A stretch of DNA of 64,000 nucleotides from Acanthamoeba sp. SK_2022b. Taxonomy: Eukaryota; Discosea; Longamoebia; Acanthamoebidae. Below are positions 22,701 to 34,100 of this stretch, piece by piece. The translations under genes and the position numbers were made by a program. Positions within the stretch are counted from its first letter, which is position 1; every line of letters begins with the position of its first letter. The stretch covers positions 88,881 to 152,880 of the forward strand of contig JANDJZ010000063.1 of the NCBI GenBank assembly GCA_027943245.1, written 5' to 3'. The notes below the pieces were generated by a model, which was not told where the DNA came from, made no database searches, and saw only the letters and a list, made by a program, of their open reading frames with translations.

Positions 22701-23666
22701 GTTGATGTTTTTTGCTTTAAGACAAATAAAAAGCTGCACTCAGATTAGCGTCGTCTGGACTTGATTGAGTGCAGGGCGGCAATACAGGGCCAAGAAGGTG
22801 CTGCGCCGTTTTCGTTTCTTGCAGACACCGCATCCCGAGAGTTCTGCGTGAGTAATAGATGAAATTCCGTTTGGGAATTCAAAAAATGAAAGACATAAAG
22901 TGAATCCCACCCGTGCGTGGCCTCCGCAGCTCTCCTCGGTGGTGGGTCTACCGAGAGCCGCTATGCGCCCAAGCTCAAAAGGCAACTGCGCTTCCGTGGT
23001 GGCGCGATCGTCGGTGACGATGAGCCTCTCACCGGAGGTGGTGATGAGTCGCCCGGCAGCGCACGTTCCAGGTACACCCTAAGGGTTCTCCCACCCGCTG
23101 CAGCTCATTCTCGCTTCTTCTCTCCCGCACCCAGGCCAGCTCAAGAGGACAACAGCCCACAGGGCCAGCAGGAGAGGTCCACCACCTGCTAGAATTGGCG
23201 AGGAAGGGAGCCCTAAACAGGGAAGAAAGAAGCAGGAGAAGAGCCAGCAAGCGTTACGCCTCGACGGTATCGGCCCCATCCCGCAGCCTCAACCCTCGTG
23301 GCGAGCAGGAAAAGAGAAAGGAAACTACAAATCAAATAAGAGAAATGATTAGGAAATCATAGCTCCGTGAAATTGACGGAAGAGAAGGAGCAAGTAGGCG
23401 GACAAGTACGGGAGCCAATCATGCGCTCCGGTGGCTGTCTCGTGCCTGTCAGGCCGCTGAAAGGGGTCGCGGTCACGTGACGTGCGTCCTCGTGTCAGGC
23501 CGCTGAAAGGGGTCGCGGTCACGTGACGTGCGTCCTCGTGTGGCAGCCAGAGCGGAGCTGCGGGAGAGTGACTCCCCCAGCGCGTGGGAGAATCACAAAA
23601 GAAGAGGATAGCAAAAGAACGCACGACACAAGGAGAGGGGTGTTACACTACATTCACCCCACGCGC
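22701..23666. other. Divergent intergenic region
   Basis: These 966 bases separate the start of the CBS gene (minus) from the rhodopsin-kinase gene (plus). Several frames of 60-90 codons are open on both strands, but none shows a domain, a splice-supported extension or a convincing start. The only structured element seen is the 46-base direct repeat at 23448-23539. Confidence 0.5.
23448..23539 (+). repeat. Two tandem 46-base repeats containing CACGTG
   Basis: Two identical 46-base units (23448-23493 and 23494-23539) each begin gtcaggccgctgaaagg and contain gtcacgtgacgtgcg, i.e. a 10-base palindrome gtcacgtgac with an E-box core CACGTG and an overlapping TGACGTG. They end 127 bases before the start codon of the rhodopsin-histidine kinase gene. 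Confidence 0.9.
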
Positions 23667-26600
23667 ATGCAGAACCTCACTTTCCCTTCTTCCTGGTTTC
23701 CCCGCGCTACACAGACCAAAGGCAAGAAGGGAAACCTGCACCACTACTTTCCCGCCACCCTCAACTCCACCCTCGGCGGCAAGGCTCACCAGGCCGCGTC
23801 GAGCTTCGGTGGTGGCGGGTACTTCGTCGAACCGTACATGTGGCGGACTGGCGCGCAGCCCAAGCGACTCTCGATGGACGGCAAGGAGATGTTCGGCCTC
23901 GACGGGGGACTGCCGTCATTGCCTGTCGTGCCGCCAGCCGGTCCCGCAGGATCAATCAACAACAACATCAACATAAGCATCAACAACAACAATGGCGGTG
24001 GCGGACGACGCAGCAGCCTGCCTGGTGTTCTGCCGTCGACTGGCAGCGGCATGCCAGCCTTTCCGCCTCCCTTCACTCCCCCGTCCGGCAGCGGCGGCGG
24101 CGGTGCCACGACGAAGAAGAAGAGCAGCAGCAAGCCACAGCAGACGCCCGAGCAGCGAGCCGCCGGCAAGGGCCGGTGGATCGTGATTCTGTCGCGCTGC
24201 CTGGTGCTGTTCTTCTTCACCTTTTGCTTCGGCCTGAGCATGGCCGAGGAGCGCTTCGGGCTGCTTCGACGCCTCGGCTGCGTGTTCGCCACCGATAGCA
24301 ACGCGAGCCTGCGCCACATGGACAAGTACATCCTGGCCGTCGTGGTCAGCTTCGGCATGAGCTTCGTTATCGACTTTTTGGGAGCCCTCTACAGCGTGTC
24401 GCGCGAGAAGCGCCTGCTCTACACGCTCTCCTCCTCCGTCCACCTTCTCGGCGGCACCACCAAGGTGTTCCTCTATCTGCGCGCCCTGCCCGTGCTCGTC
24501 GACTTTGCCGGCCGGCCCCTCTACATGATCCACTACATCCAGTGGTACTCTTGCCTCCCTCTTGATCGCGAATGACCTCACGTCACGTGTGTTACACTTC
24601 AAGTCCGGCGCCATCTCTTATCCCGTCGCTTCCGTTCTGTTTTCTGGACGGTCGCGAATTGGCGCTCGTTTTTGTTGGCAGTTATTCCGCGATTTGTTTG
24701 TTTGTTTGTTTTTTTTTTTTTTTTTGTTTTTTCGAACTAATGTTTATTTCCGATGGCGCAGGTCGTGCACGACGCCCATGCTGATCCTGCTGATTGGCCG
24801 CTTGTCGTTGGTGTCGAGGAAGAAGCTGCTTTTGGTGATGGTGCTCGACGTGCTGACGATGGTCACCGGCTTCTTCTCCTCGTTTAGTTTCAACGTCGTG
24901 TTCGTCCTGTTCTGGGGCACGCTCTCGTTCGTGTTCTTCTTCATGGTCCTCTACGGCGTGCACCACTTCATCCAGCTGGCCATCTCGCACTACCCTTCCA
25001 AGGAGCGCTCCTTCAACGGCCTCTTTGCCGTCACCACCACCTGCTGGTCAGGTGCGCGCTCCCTCTCAAGCTTGCGCTGCGCGTTCCAAACACACGCACT
25101 AACACACACCCGCACGCATGCACGCACGCACGCAATGACAGTGTTTCCGATCATCTGGCTGCTGGGCGCGTTCGATCTGGTGAATCCCGACATCGAGCTC
25201 TACGCCTACCTGACCATCGACGTGTCGGTGAAGGTCGTCTTCTCCGTGTTTCTGCGCCAAGTCACCCTTTCGTCGATCGAACACCGCGAGGTCCAAGAGT
25301 ATGAGAAGTTCAAGGTTCGTCCCTTCCTTCTCCCATCCCCCCCCCCCTCTTCTCCCTCCCTTCCACTCTTTTTTTTGTGCGCGCTTTCCTCATTGTCGTC
25401 TTCTCTCGCTCTGCTTTCCCTTAGCCGCAAGTTTGGTCTTTTCGTGTCCGTGGTGCCATCTTCTTTTTACACGGGCATTTATTATCTCATCTTTATATAT
25501 TTACAAGGAGGTGAGTAAACATGAATTCATGCAAGCTGCAGCCCTCGCGCATACCTTACAGGTAAAACCCCTAATTGCCACGATCACCAAATTGAACGCT
25601 GCCTGCCGTTGCGCGCTCTCCGAATTCTCTAGATTGCCGGCCGTGTTCTGTGGTCTGTTCCACAGAACCGGAGCGCTTTTCGCGTGGTTGGCCCTTTTCT
25701 GGTCACGAGCTCCTATTACAGCTCTGGCGTGTGGTGGGGTGGCCCTAAACAAACTCCCAGCTGGCGATCGATCAAACTCTGACAATCCTCTCCCGATCTT
25801 CTCTCGACTCGCTGCTGCACCACCCACAGGAGGCCAAGGAACAAGCCGAATCCCTCGCCGAGCTGCACAGACAGTTTTTGTCCAACATGAGCCACGAGAT
25901 TCGTACTCCGCTCAAGTACGTCACCTCCACGCACAGCGTCACCATCTTTAGATTTTTGCCTTAGCCTTCACGGCACGCGGGGTTTCTGATCGTGGGTGAT
26001 TTTATTATTACAATTGCATTAATGAGTTGTTGTTGCAACTTAGCAACACACTTATGGCTAATCACCGCTTTCCACAGTTCTGTCATCGGCTTCAGCGGCC
26101 TCCTCATGGAGACCAATCTGGATCCCATCCAAAGAGACTATGCGCGATCTTCCCTCACCTCCGGCGAAGCACTGCTCGGTACGCTAGCGGCCTCCCCCCT
26201 CGCTCTATCTGCAGATGGCTAGGCCCCACACGCACAAAGCCTAATCTGTCGACCGACTGCAATCGTTTCGATTGGGCACGCAGGCATCATCGATAACATT
26301 CTCGAGTTTTCCAAGTTCGAGAGCGACAAGGTCAAGCTCGAACACGAGCCCTTCGACCTGGGCGCCGTGGTGGACGAGCTCGAGGATATCCTCACGCCGC
26401 TGACCCACAAGAAACAGACCGAGCTCATCTTTGACTGCGGCAGCGATGTGCCGCTCTTCCTCCGCGGTGATCCGTTCCGACTGCGGCAAATCCTTATCAA
26501 TCTCGTGCGGCCCTCCCTCCCTCTTCCCCTCTCTCTGAGGTGCGTGCGTGTGTGGTGGCGACTCGGCTCCCGCGGGCTAACGTCGTGCATGACTCGGGGG

Positions 26601-28489
26601 CGAGGGCAGGTCAACAACGCCATCAAGTTCAGCAACAAGGGAGGCGAGGTCATCGTGGCGGTCCGCACGAGCCAATACCTCGCGCACGCGTCGTTCAACC
26701 AGGACGGGCCCGGGTGGGTGGAGCTCTACTTCTCCGTCACCGATCGCGGCATCGGCATCGAGCCGGAGAAGGTGGCCGATCTGTTCAAGCCCTTCTCGCA
26801 GGTGCAGAAGGGCAACGCGCGCAAGTTTGGCGGCTCGGGGCTCGGGCTGGCCATCTGCCGTAAGCTCGTGGAGGCCATGGACGGCCAGATCTTCGTCGAG
26901 CGCACCTCGCCCGGCATGGGCACGACGATCGCCTTCACGGTGCGCATGCAGCTGCAGGCGGTGCACGGCGAGGAGGGCGACATGATGAGCCACCGCATGG
27001 TGGCCAAGAGCGAAGGTCTGGTGGAGGGCAACCCGAGTTCCAACTTCATGCTCGAGATGAACGACCGCAAGCTGTGCCTGCCCCACGTCGATGGCACCAA
27101 GCTGCGCGTGTGCATTCTCGTCCGCAACGACGCTCTGGGCCGGTGGCTCAAGCAGACCATCAAGGGCTGGGGCGCCAAGTGCAAACGCATCAAGAGCGCC
27201 AAGCTGTGGCAGGAGTCGGGAGACAGCAGCCAAGACAGCGACGACAGCATCGAAACCGACGACAGCGATGCCGACACCCGGAGCAGCAAGTCGCGCCGCG
27301 GCGGTCGCCGTCGCTCCCGCCGCAACAATTGGCTGGAACTCGTCAAGAAGTATCACCGCGGCTGGAACTATGACACCATCCTCGCCGACTACGTGGTGCG
27401 CAAGCGCGACAGCGGCGGCGGCGGCCGCAGCAAGAAGGCCAGCGACACCAACAACGAATCGGACGACAACGACTTTGATCTCGGCGCCGGCAGTGGCGGC
27501 AGCGGAGGCAGCAAGCGCCGCCAGGCCGCCGCGCGCAACCGCTCCAGCGTTCGCGTGTTACACGCGGTGTACCTGATCAACTTCGAGGAGCGCATCCTGA
27601 TCGCCAAGCAGGGTCACCACGACGAGATCGAGGCGGCGTCGGGCACCAACCCGCAGCTGGTCGAGCACTTTTGTCCCAAGCCCATCAAGCTGCGCTACCT
27701 GTTCCAGCAGCTTCAGACCATCGCCACGTCGGTGGACCGCAATGCCTCTTCGGTGGTGGACGCCTTCGTCCCCGACCACCAGCCGCTCGACGTGCCGCCG
27801 GCCACGGTGAGACGTCGACGATCCAGCAGCAAGAGCAGCGGCGGCAGCACCAGCGTGAGTCCTCGGGAGTCGCGCAAGAGCGCTGCTGCAGCCAACGCAG
27901 GCCGCAGCGACTGCGGGCAGCACGAGCTGCGCGCACTGGTCGTGGAGGACAACAAGCTCAACCAAAAGGTGATCGGCGCCATGCTCAAAAGGCTACACAT
28001 CGAGCACGATTTTGCCGAGAACGGGGAGGAAGCGCTCAACGTGTTGGGCGAAGGCCGTCACCACTACGAGATCGTCTTCATGGACATTCAGGTACAGGGC
28101 CTCGCAGTGCTTCGCCTTGCCCCCCCCCCTCTTCATGAATGAGCTTTGGGATCCTAACACTGGTGGCTCACTCGTACACAGATGCCGGTAATGGACGGAC
28201 TCACGGCAGCGCGTGAGATTCGACGGAAGGAGGCGCTGGGCGAGCTGACGGGCCTGCCGCGCAAGATCGTGGGCCTCACAGCATGCGCCATGAAGGAGGA
28301 CCGCGATGCCTGTCTCCGCGCCGGTACCTTTGGCCAGGAGCTTTTTTTTTTTTTTTTGAAGTGGTACCTGGGGCCGATTACTGCGCTGCTGACCAATGCA
28401 CTCGTGCAGGCATGGACTACTACCTCTCCAAGCCCGTGAAACTCGCCGGCCTCATGGAGCTCGTCGATCGTGTGCGTAGCGGAATGTAA
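23667..28489 (+). CDS. Microbial rhodopsin-hybrid histidine kinase (enzyme rhodopsin)
   Basis: The start ATG at 23667 gives MQNLTFPSSWF and a long Gly/Asn/Pro-rich N-terminus. One hydrophobic segment (RWIVILSRCLVLFFFTF) precedes a type I rhodopsin core. Helix C reads HYIQWSCTTPMLILL across the intron 24545-24761, helix F reads CWSVFPIIWLLG across the intron 25052-25141, and helix G reads LTIDVSVKVVFSVFL, with the retinal-binding Lys at about residue 420 and Asp at about 416. The bacteriorhodopsin Asp85 position is Gln and the Asp96 position is Leu, so this is not a proton pump. After a linker and a large intron come HisKA (SNMSHEIRTPLNSVIGF, phospho-His), HATPase_c (N box NNAIKFS, DRGIGIEPEKV, GGSGLGLAICRKL), a degenerate receiver-like region (27100-27730), then a true receiver (VVEDNKLNQKV, IVFMDIQMPVMDG, YLSKPVKL) ending at TAA 28487-28489. 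Light-regulated phosphorelay signalling is inferred. Confidence 0.88.
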
Positions 28490-29320
28490 GTTTGGCCACG
28501 GCTTACAGCGCACATCTTGCTTTTGTACATCACTCCTGCACACAACTCCCAATATTTATTTGATTTTTGTGTAAACAAACTACAACACCAAAAGATTGTA
28601 CTCAAAAGGTCCAGCTAAGGTGAGGGTTTTGATGTGCTCTTATTCCGGTTCTCCTCTTCTTGCACCTTAAGGGGCCATCCCGCAGTTTTTTTTAAATGGT
28701 GGACAACACGGAACGCAATTTCGGTTTGGTGAAACGTGTTTCATGAAATAAGGTGTTAAAGAAAATGTTGTGGGAAAACACCAACCGTTCCATAAAACAT
28801 TTGTACTATGTGACGGATAATTCAAAAACCACACTCCTCCACTTCACCGGATTACTAAGGAACAGCCCACCCCCCTGGCAAGTGCCTTGGCTTTTGTTCT
28901 TCAACTTTCTCCCACACGCACAGACCCTAGGATAGATTTGGCGCATGATTTAACCTACCACTTTCTGTTTCCAATTTTTTTATCAGCCAGAGGTCAGAGA
29001 AATTCTTTTTTCTTTCACCCCACACAATCCGCCTTTATGCCAGGGAGGAAAGGAATTCCAAACATGGTCGCGGTCCATGTTTGGGATTCCAGGGGTTTTG
29101 CCGGTTTTTGTCCGGTAAACCCTTAAATTGAACCTTCGAGTATGCCTCGGAGTTTTTCCATGATAACCAAAGATGGTAATCTCTTTCTAACTCCTCGAAC
29201 AAAGCCGGAAACTTGAGAAGTTCTGGGCTCATTATTACCTTGGCCCAGACGGTGCTCTGGTGGCCTGGCTGTCTGAGGACGTGAGCGCTGACCAGCACAC
29301 TAGGCAGTAGCTGGCGGCCC
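28490..29320. other. Intergenic region upstream of the GT61 gene
   Basis: These 831 bases are AT-richer than the flanking genes, with no supported gene. They contain the 3' end of the rhodopsin-kinase transcript, an imperfect hairpin at 29052-29090 and several T-runs. Short frames on both strands lack domain content. Confidence 0.5.
29052..29090. repeat. Inverted repeat (16-base arms, 7-base loop)
   Basis: The left arm ggaattccaaacatgg (29052-29067) and right arm ccatgtttgggattcc (29075-29090) are complementary except for one position, separated by tcgcggt. It lies about 230 bases upstream of the GT61-like start codon. It may be a regulatory palindrome, an RNA hairpin or a remnant of a small element. 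Confidence 0.85.
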
Positions 29321-31054
29321 ATGCGCTTCCAGCAACGCTGCGCCAGCAGCAACTGGGTGTACACTCTACTCCCTTTGTCCGTCCTAATCAGCATATACGT
29401 CATTACGTTGCAAGGAAGGGGATTTTACGTCATCCTGGACTTCTGCGATCCATCGAGTGAGGCATTGGTGAGTGCTGCTGCCATTCACATCTTGCAAGAA
29501 GCTGTGAGATTCAGTTGACCAAGCTTGTAATAACATTGACAGGGCCAGAAACGCCCTTTCGAGCTGAAGCTCTTGGGGCCAACTGCAACGCGGGTGAAGC
29601 AAGGGCTGCGCTACTTGAACGAAGCCGGCGGCAGCCTAGAAGAGTGGCGGCTGAGCTACCCCGGCTCTACTGGCAACAACAGCCTGTGTCACTTCAAGGG
29701 CCTATGCGTAGCTTCTCGCTCTTCAAGAAACGACCCTGTGCGCTACTTCCTCACTGCAGATGCCGACGACGTGATAGCGTCCAAGGAGGTGGTCGCGGCG
29801 TTCCAGAGGTGCTTCCACCACAATGATGCCCCACCGCGTACGATCGGGTACAAGCACATGGGCAACTACACAGGAAACCTGAAATGGTTCAACAACGAAA
29901 CGTGGGGCATGGTGAAGTGGGAACAGAGGAACCACCCGGCAGCGTGGCTCGGCGCCTGGTCAAGGATGATGAGCGTCGCCGTGAGCGTTGCAGACATCTT
30001 TGCGCAGCATGGTGTGACGGCGCAGCACTACTTTTCGAATTTCCAGGTGCATCGGATCCATCTCACACCCAACGCACGTGATGTGGCTAACGAGCTTCTT
30101 TCACAGCTCTTTGAGGAGAGCATGACGCCCAACGGATGGGCGCAGTTCGTGATGCAGACGCACAGCCAAGCCGCGCAGGCCGCTCTGTCGGGCGGGGCAT
30201 ACGCACAGCACTTCAACCCTTCCTTGTCCTCTGGCCTGGAGTCTAGGCGGAGCACCCGCCACCCGCGGTGGGGCCACAGCCTGTTCCTGCGAAACGCCAA
30301 GGAGCCAGGCGAAGCACTTACGTGCTTCAAGAGCTTGTGGTTGGCTACAGACAGATACTACCTTTCCCCTGACCATGCGGCGTACTACCAGAAGTTTGCC
30401 TTCACATCACTCGGCCTACCGCTGACGCGGCAGCGAGCATGCAGCGTGGGGCAACTGCAGGCGGTCATCCTCGTGCGAGATAGGCCACTGTGGAACCAGG
30501 ACGCGATCGCCGCGCTCATGGCAGAGCACGGTCTGCGTGTCCAGTACGCAAGCTTCGACGATACCACGCCCTACCAGGACCAGATCGACCTGTTCGCTAA
30601 TACGGACATCCTAGTCTCTGTGCACGGGAGCCACCTCAACAACCAGGTGTACATGAAGCCAGGAAGCGCGCTCGTAGAGATTTTTCCGCATTTCTATTAC
30701 CACGACGAGCAGCAAGTCCTAGCAGAGCTGGACGGCGTCTGGCTCTTCCAGATGCGCAACCAGCCATGGGTGCCGCAAGAGATCGTCGAGAAGACTAACA
30801 ACACCTACATGGGCAATTGGAACTTGACGCGAGAGCTCCAGAAGACGTATCTGACGATAGACGCCTGCTTGGAGGTGTATGCCTGTCGGTGCGTACCATC
30901 AACCCTACGTCATATAGAGAGCACGACCTAACAGAGGCAAAACAGCTCTGAATTTCGCAGGCTCGGCGCTTACGTGGATATGGCCCAGTTCAAGTCCATC
31001 ATCGAGGAGGTTGTCTCGACACTCACCAACACGGTGGGGTGCCTGAAGGAGTAA
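29321..31054 (+). CDS. GT61/DUF563-like glycosyltransferase with N-terminal signal anchor
   Basis: The start ATG at 29321 gives MRFQQRCASSNWVY followed by a single hydrophobic segment (LLPLSVLISIYVITL), typical of a type II Golgi anchor. The intron 29468-29542 joins SSEAL to GQKRPFELKL. A second intron at 30889-30960 joins ACR to LGAYVDMAQF. The stop is TAA 31052-31054. The diagnostic block lies near the C-terminus: LFANTDILVSVHGSHLNN followed by QVYMKPGSALVEIFPHFYYH, the conserved signature of family GT61 (plant xylosyl/arabinosyl transferases and animal EOGT/POMGNT2 relatives). The first half (DADDVIASKEVVAAFQ, HMGNYTGNLKWFNN) is less conserved and holds several NxS/T sites. It probably acts in the Golgi on secreted or wall glycans; donor and acceptor cannot be told from sequence. 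Confidence 0.85.
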
Positions 31055-31130
31055 GGCACACGGGACATTGCTGGTGGTAGTTTTGATCTGTTGATCTTGC
31101 TTCTCAAATTAGTGCTATTGGGAATTAATA

Positions 31131-34100
31131 TCATACATCCTCATTGTTGAGGTCGGACAGCACTTCTCTTAGTTCGTGGATGAGCTCGTCGTTCCTTCCA
31201 GAACCTTCGTCATTCTCGAGTGCGGTCTCAATGTCGTCGATGTGAGCAGAGAGGTAACGCTGGAGCGTGATCAGCGCACTGCACTTGGCCTTGGGAGGCA
31301 CCTCGGTCTCGGCCACGCGGCCGTGATCGGCACCCTCGATCACCTTGGCGTAGAATCGCTCGAGACTGGCCTTGTTGGCTACTATGAACGCGTTGAGCTG
31401 TTCCATGTAATGCTCTTTGTTGCCCGGCAGCGTGTCGTTGGCCAAATTTTGCAGCACCTTCGCCACCAAGATCAGCTGCCTTTGGGCCACCTGAAAACAT
31501 CACGCAGGTCACAACACAGGTTAAACCATGCCCCCTTCTCAGGAACCACACGCACGCTCAAAGCAAAGAGTACCGGATGAGGAGGCGAATCGAGAAGGCC
31601 ATAGACTTGTGGCGCCATCAGGGCAGGGCAGAGCATTCGAAGGAAGAGGAACCCACCCATGCATCGGAACTGGGCTTGCGCATCGTACTTGGCGCCCACC
31701 TCGGAGTCGATAACTCGCATCAGCTGTTTGATCTGTGTGGGGATAAGCTTCTCGCTGTCGACGATGCACTTGAACAACTTCTGCGCGGCTAGCCACAGTT
31801 CGAGACTGTTGATGGTGGTGTCCGAGGCGTCATCGATCCTGTGCGGGTCAATCTCCATCGACGTGGTGCTCAGCAGATCCATGCTCCGTCCACTGTGATC
31901 CGACAATTCCACCTTGTCCAGCTTGTACTTTGACTTCTTGCTGGACAGCTGCCCTTCGTCTGCTCCCCCCCCCCCCAAAACCATTTTTATCAGCAATCCG
32001 GCAGATTGAGAGGGGGGGGGGGCGATGCGGGTGTGACGGGAAGGCAGAGTCACCGGTGTCGGTGCCGAAGGACTCGATGGCGTTGTCGTTGAGAGAGTGG
32101 ACGGAGGTGACAAGGGTAACCCAGAGATAGGGCAGGGCCACCATGCGGACGTAGAAGCTGAACATCCGCACCGACAGACTATTCGACCGGAACAGAGTAC
32201 CAGCATCGCGAGCGGCCTCCACCTCTCGGCGAATGCGCTGCTCCAAGATATGGTAGCCCACGTGATTCGCTTCGAACACACACATTACCGCTCTAGACAT
32301 CTGCCCACGGCACACTCGTACAGAGTAAGATCATCGTGGCCATCGGGCAAAAGAGCAAGAGCAGCCAAACCTTGTCAGCGTCAGTGGCCACCATGTTATG
32401 GGTCATAGCGTGCACGATTCGGCCGTCTTCGGAGAGCAACAGACGCTCCAAGTCCTCCAAGGCCTCCAGCATCCATCAACAACACACATAGATACGTACC
32501 ATCAGAGTGTGTCCACAGTTACTGCTATCGATAGCAGGCGCTTACCTGCTGCTTGCTTCGAGAAATGGACCCTACGTCCTTGACCTCCCCGTAGGCCAGA
32601 ACGCCAAAGTCCGGCTGGCGCAGCTTTTTCTGCCGTCGGCGCATGCCGTGCCTGCGCGCCAGTATGACTCCGGCGACCAGCAGCACCAGCAGCAGGAGCA
32701 GGACAAAACCGGCCACTCCTCCCACTACTCCGCCCACAATAGGCCCGCTGTCCGACGCGCCCCCTCTGGTTGCCGTCGCGTGTGAGAGCTATATCATAAA
32801 ATAATAATAATAACAATAATAACAATAATAGTAATAATAATAAATATTTGGACGGTTGCCTGTACGAACCCCGATGGACTCAAGGACGAGGACGGAGACG
32901 GTAGGGCCGAAACCAGGTTTACGGTGTAGGCTGTCGATGTCGTAAAGCTGCCACTGTTGGTGATCAGGCAGCGAATCACCATGCCTCCAAAATCATCCGT
33001 CCCGTTGACGTAGAACGTGCTCGATATCGCCCCGGCGATGTTGTTCCACACCTGAAGGCACACAACCACGTTTGTAGTCGGACGCAGGGCGTACGGGAGA
33101 GTGAATGTAAAAAGCCAATACCTCTGTGTACGTGTCGTTGTCGGCTAGCCGCACTATCCGATGCCGAGGCGCCCAGTCAGCGTCAAACGCCTCAGCCTCG
33201 CTGCTGCGTTCGACGAACCCGGTATCGTTGGTGGTGGTATTGCTCGGCACGAGGGTGAGGTACTGCCACTGGTAGGTTGGACGCGGCACGCCCGTAGCGA
33301 GGACCACCACCTCAAAGTCCACGGCACCTGTGGGCACGTCCAGCGTGGGCCCGTCAGGCTGCGATAGGATCTTTGGCGCGCTCGCGGTCACCAACACGCT
33401 CACGCTGGCCGCCGTCGACAGCTCCCCGTCCGTCGCGCACAGTCGCAGCTGCGGATCGAATGAATGAATGAATGAACGTAGTGAGGCGGGTGAGCGTCGG
33501 TCATGTGTCATCTCTTGACTGCACGACACAACGGTGTGCACCTCAAACGATCCCAGGTTGTTGAGCATGAGCAAGGGGGACTGGAGCGACGTGTTGCTGA
33601 TCTCGGCAACCTCACAGGCGCTGCTGAATATGGTCCAGCTGTAGAACAGCTGTGTGCCGGGGTCGCCAGAATAGGCCATCTGCCGGTCCACTCCCGTGGC
33701 GTTGAGGTGAAGGTCGTCCAGGGCCGGGACATTCCAACTGCTTCCCTGGCCAACACCCTCGGCCGCTACACTCTCATCAGAGGGAGGACAACTACAACGT
33801 CGCGCGGAAAAGGAAAAGAAGCGGGCATGACGGTACAAATGTTGGCCGTGGGCACGTCGTTGGCTGCGGTGCCCTTGCTGAGCAACTCGAGTTCGTGCGG
33901 GGCGAGACCATGGTCGTAGAACTTGAGTTCGTCCATGTAGCCGCGTAGGCTGTCAGAGGTGAGCCCTGCGTACAGTTGTGTACTGGTGGTCGTGATCTGC
34001 GGCGCCGAGGCTTCGTAAAAAAAAAAAAGTCAGCCAACAGCGCTGTTTCAGCTCCACCACACATGTGAACGCGTATTGTGTACCGATCCGACAAGCTCTC

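Noticed and set aside
22740..23279. Several 60-90 codon frames in the CBS-rhodopsin spacer
   Set aside because: No domain, no supporting splice sites and no consistent strand. One has a hydrophobic start, but this is not enough to call a secreted protein.
26577..27356. 259-codon minus-strand frame
   Set aside because: Antisense of the HATPase region of the rhodopsin-histidine kinase.
29035..29403. 122-codon minus-strand frame upstream of the GT61 gene
   Set aside because: No recognisable domain. It overlaps the hairpin and the antisense of the GT61 signal-anchor exon; weak as a gene.
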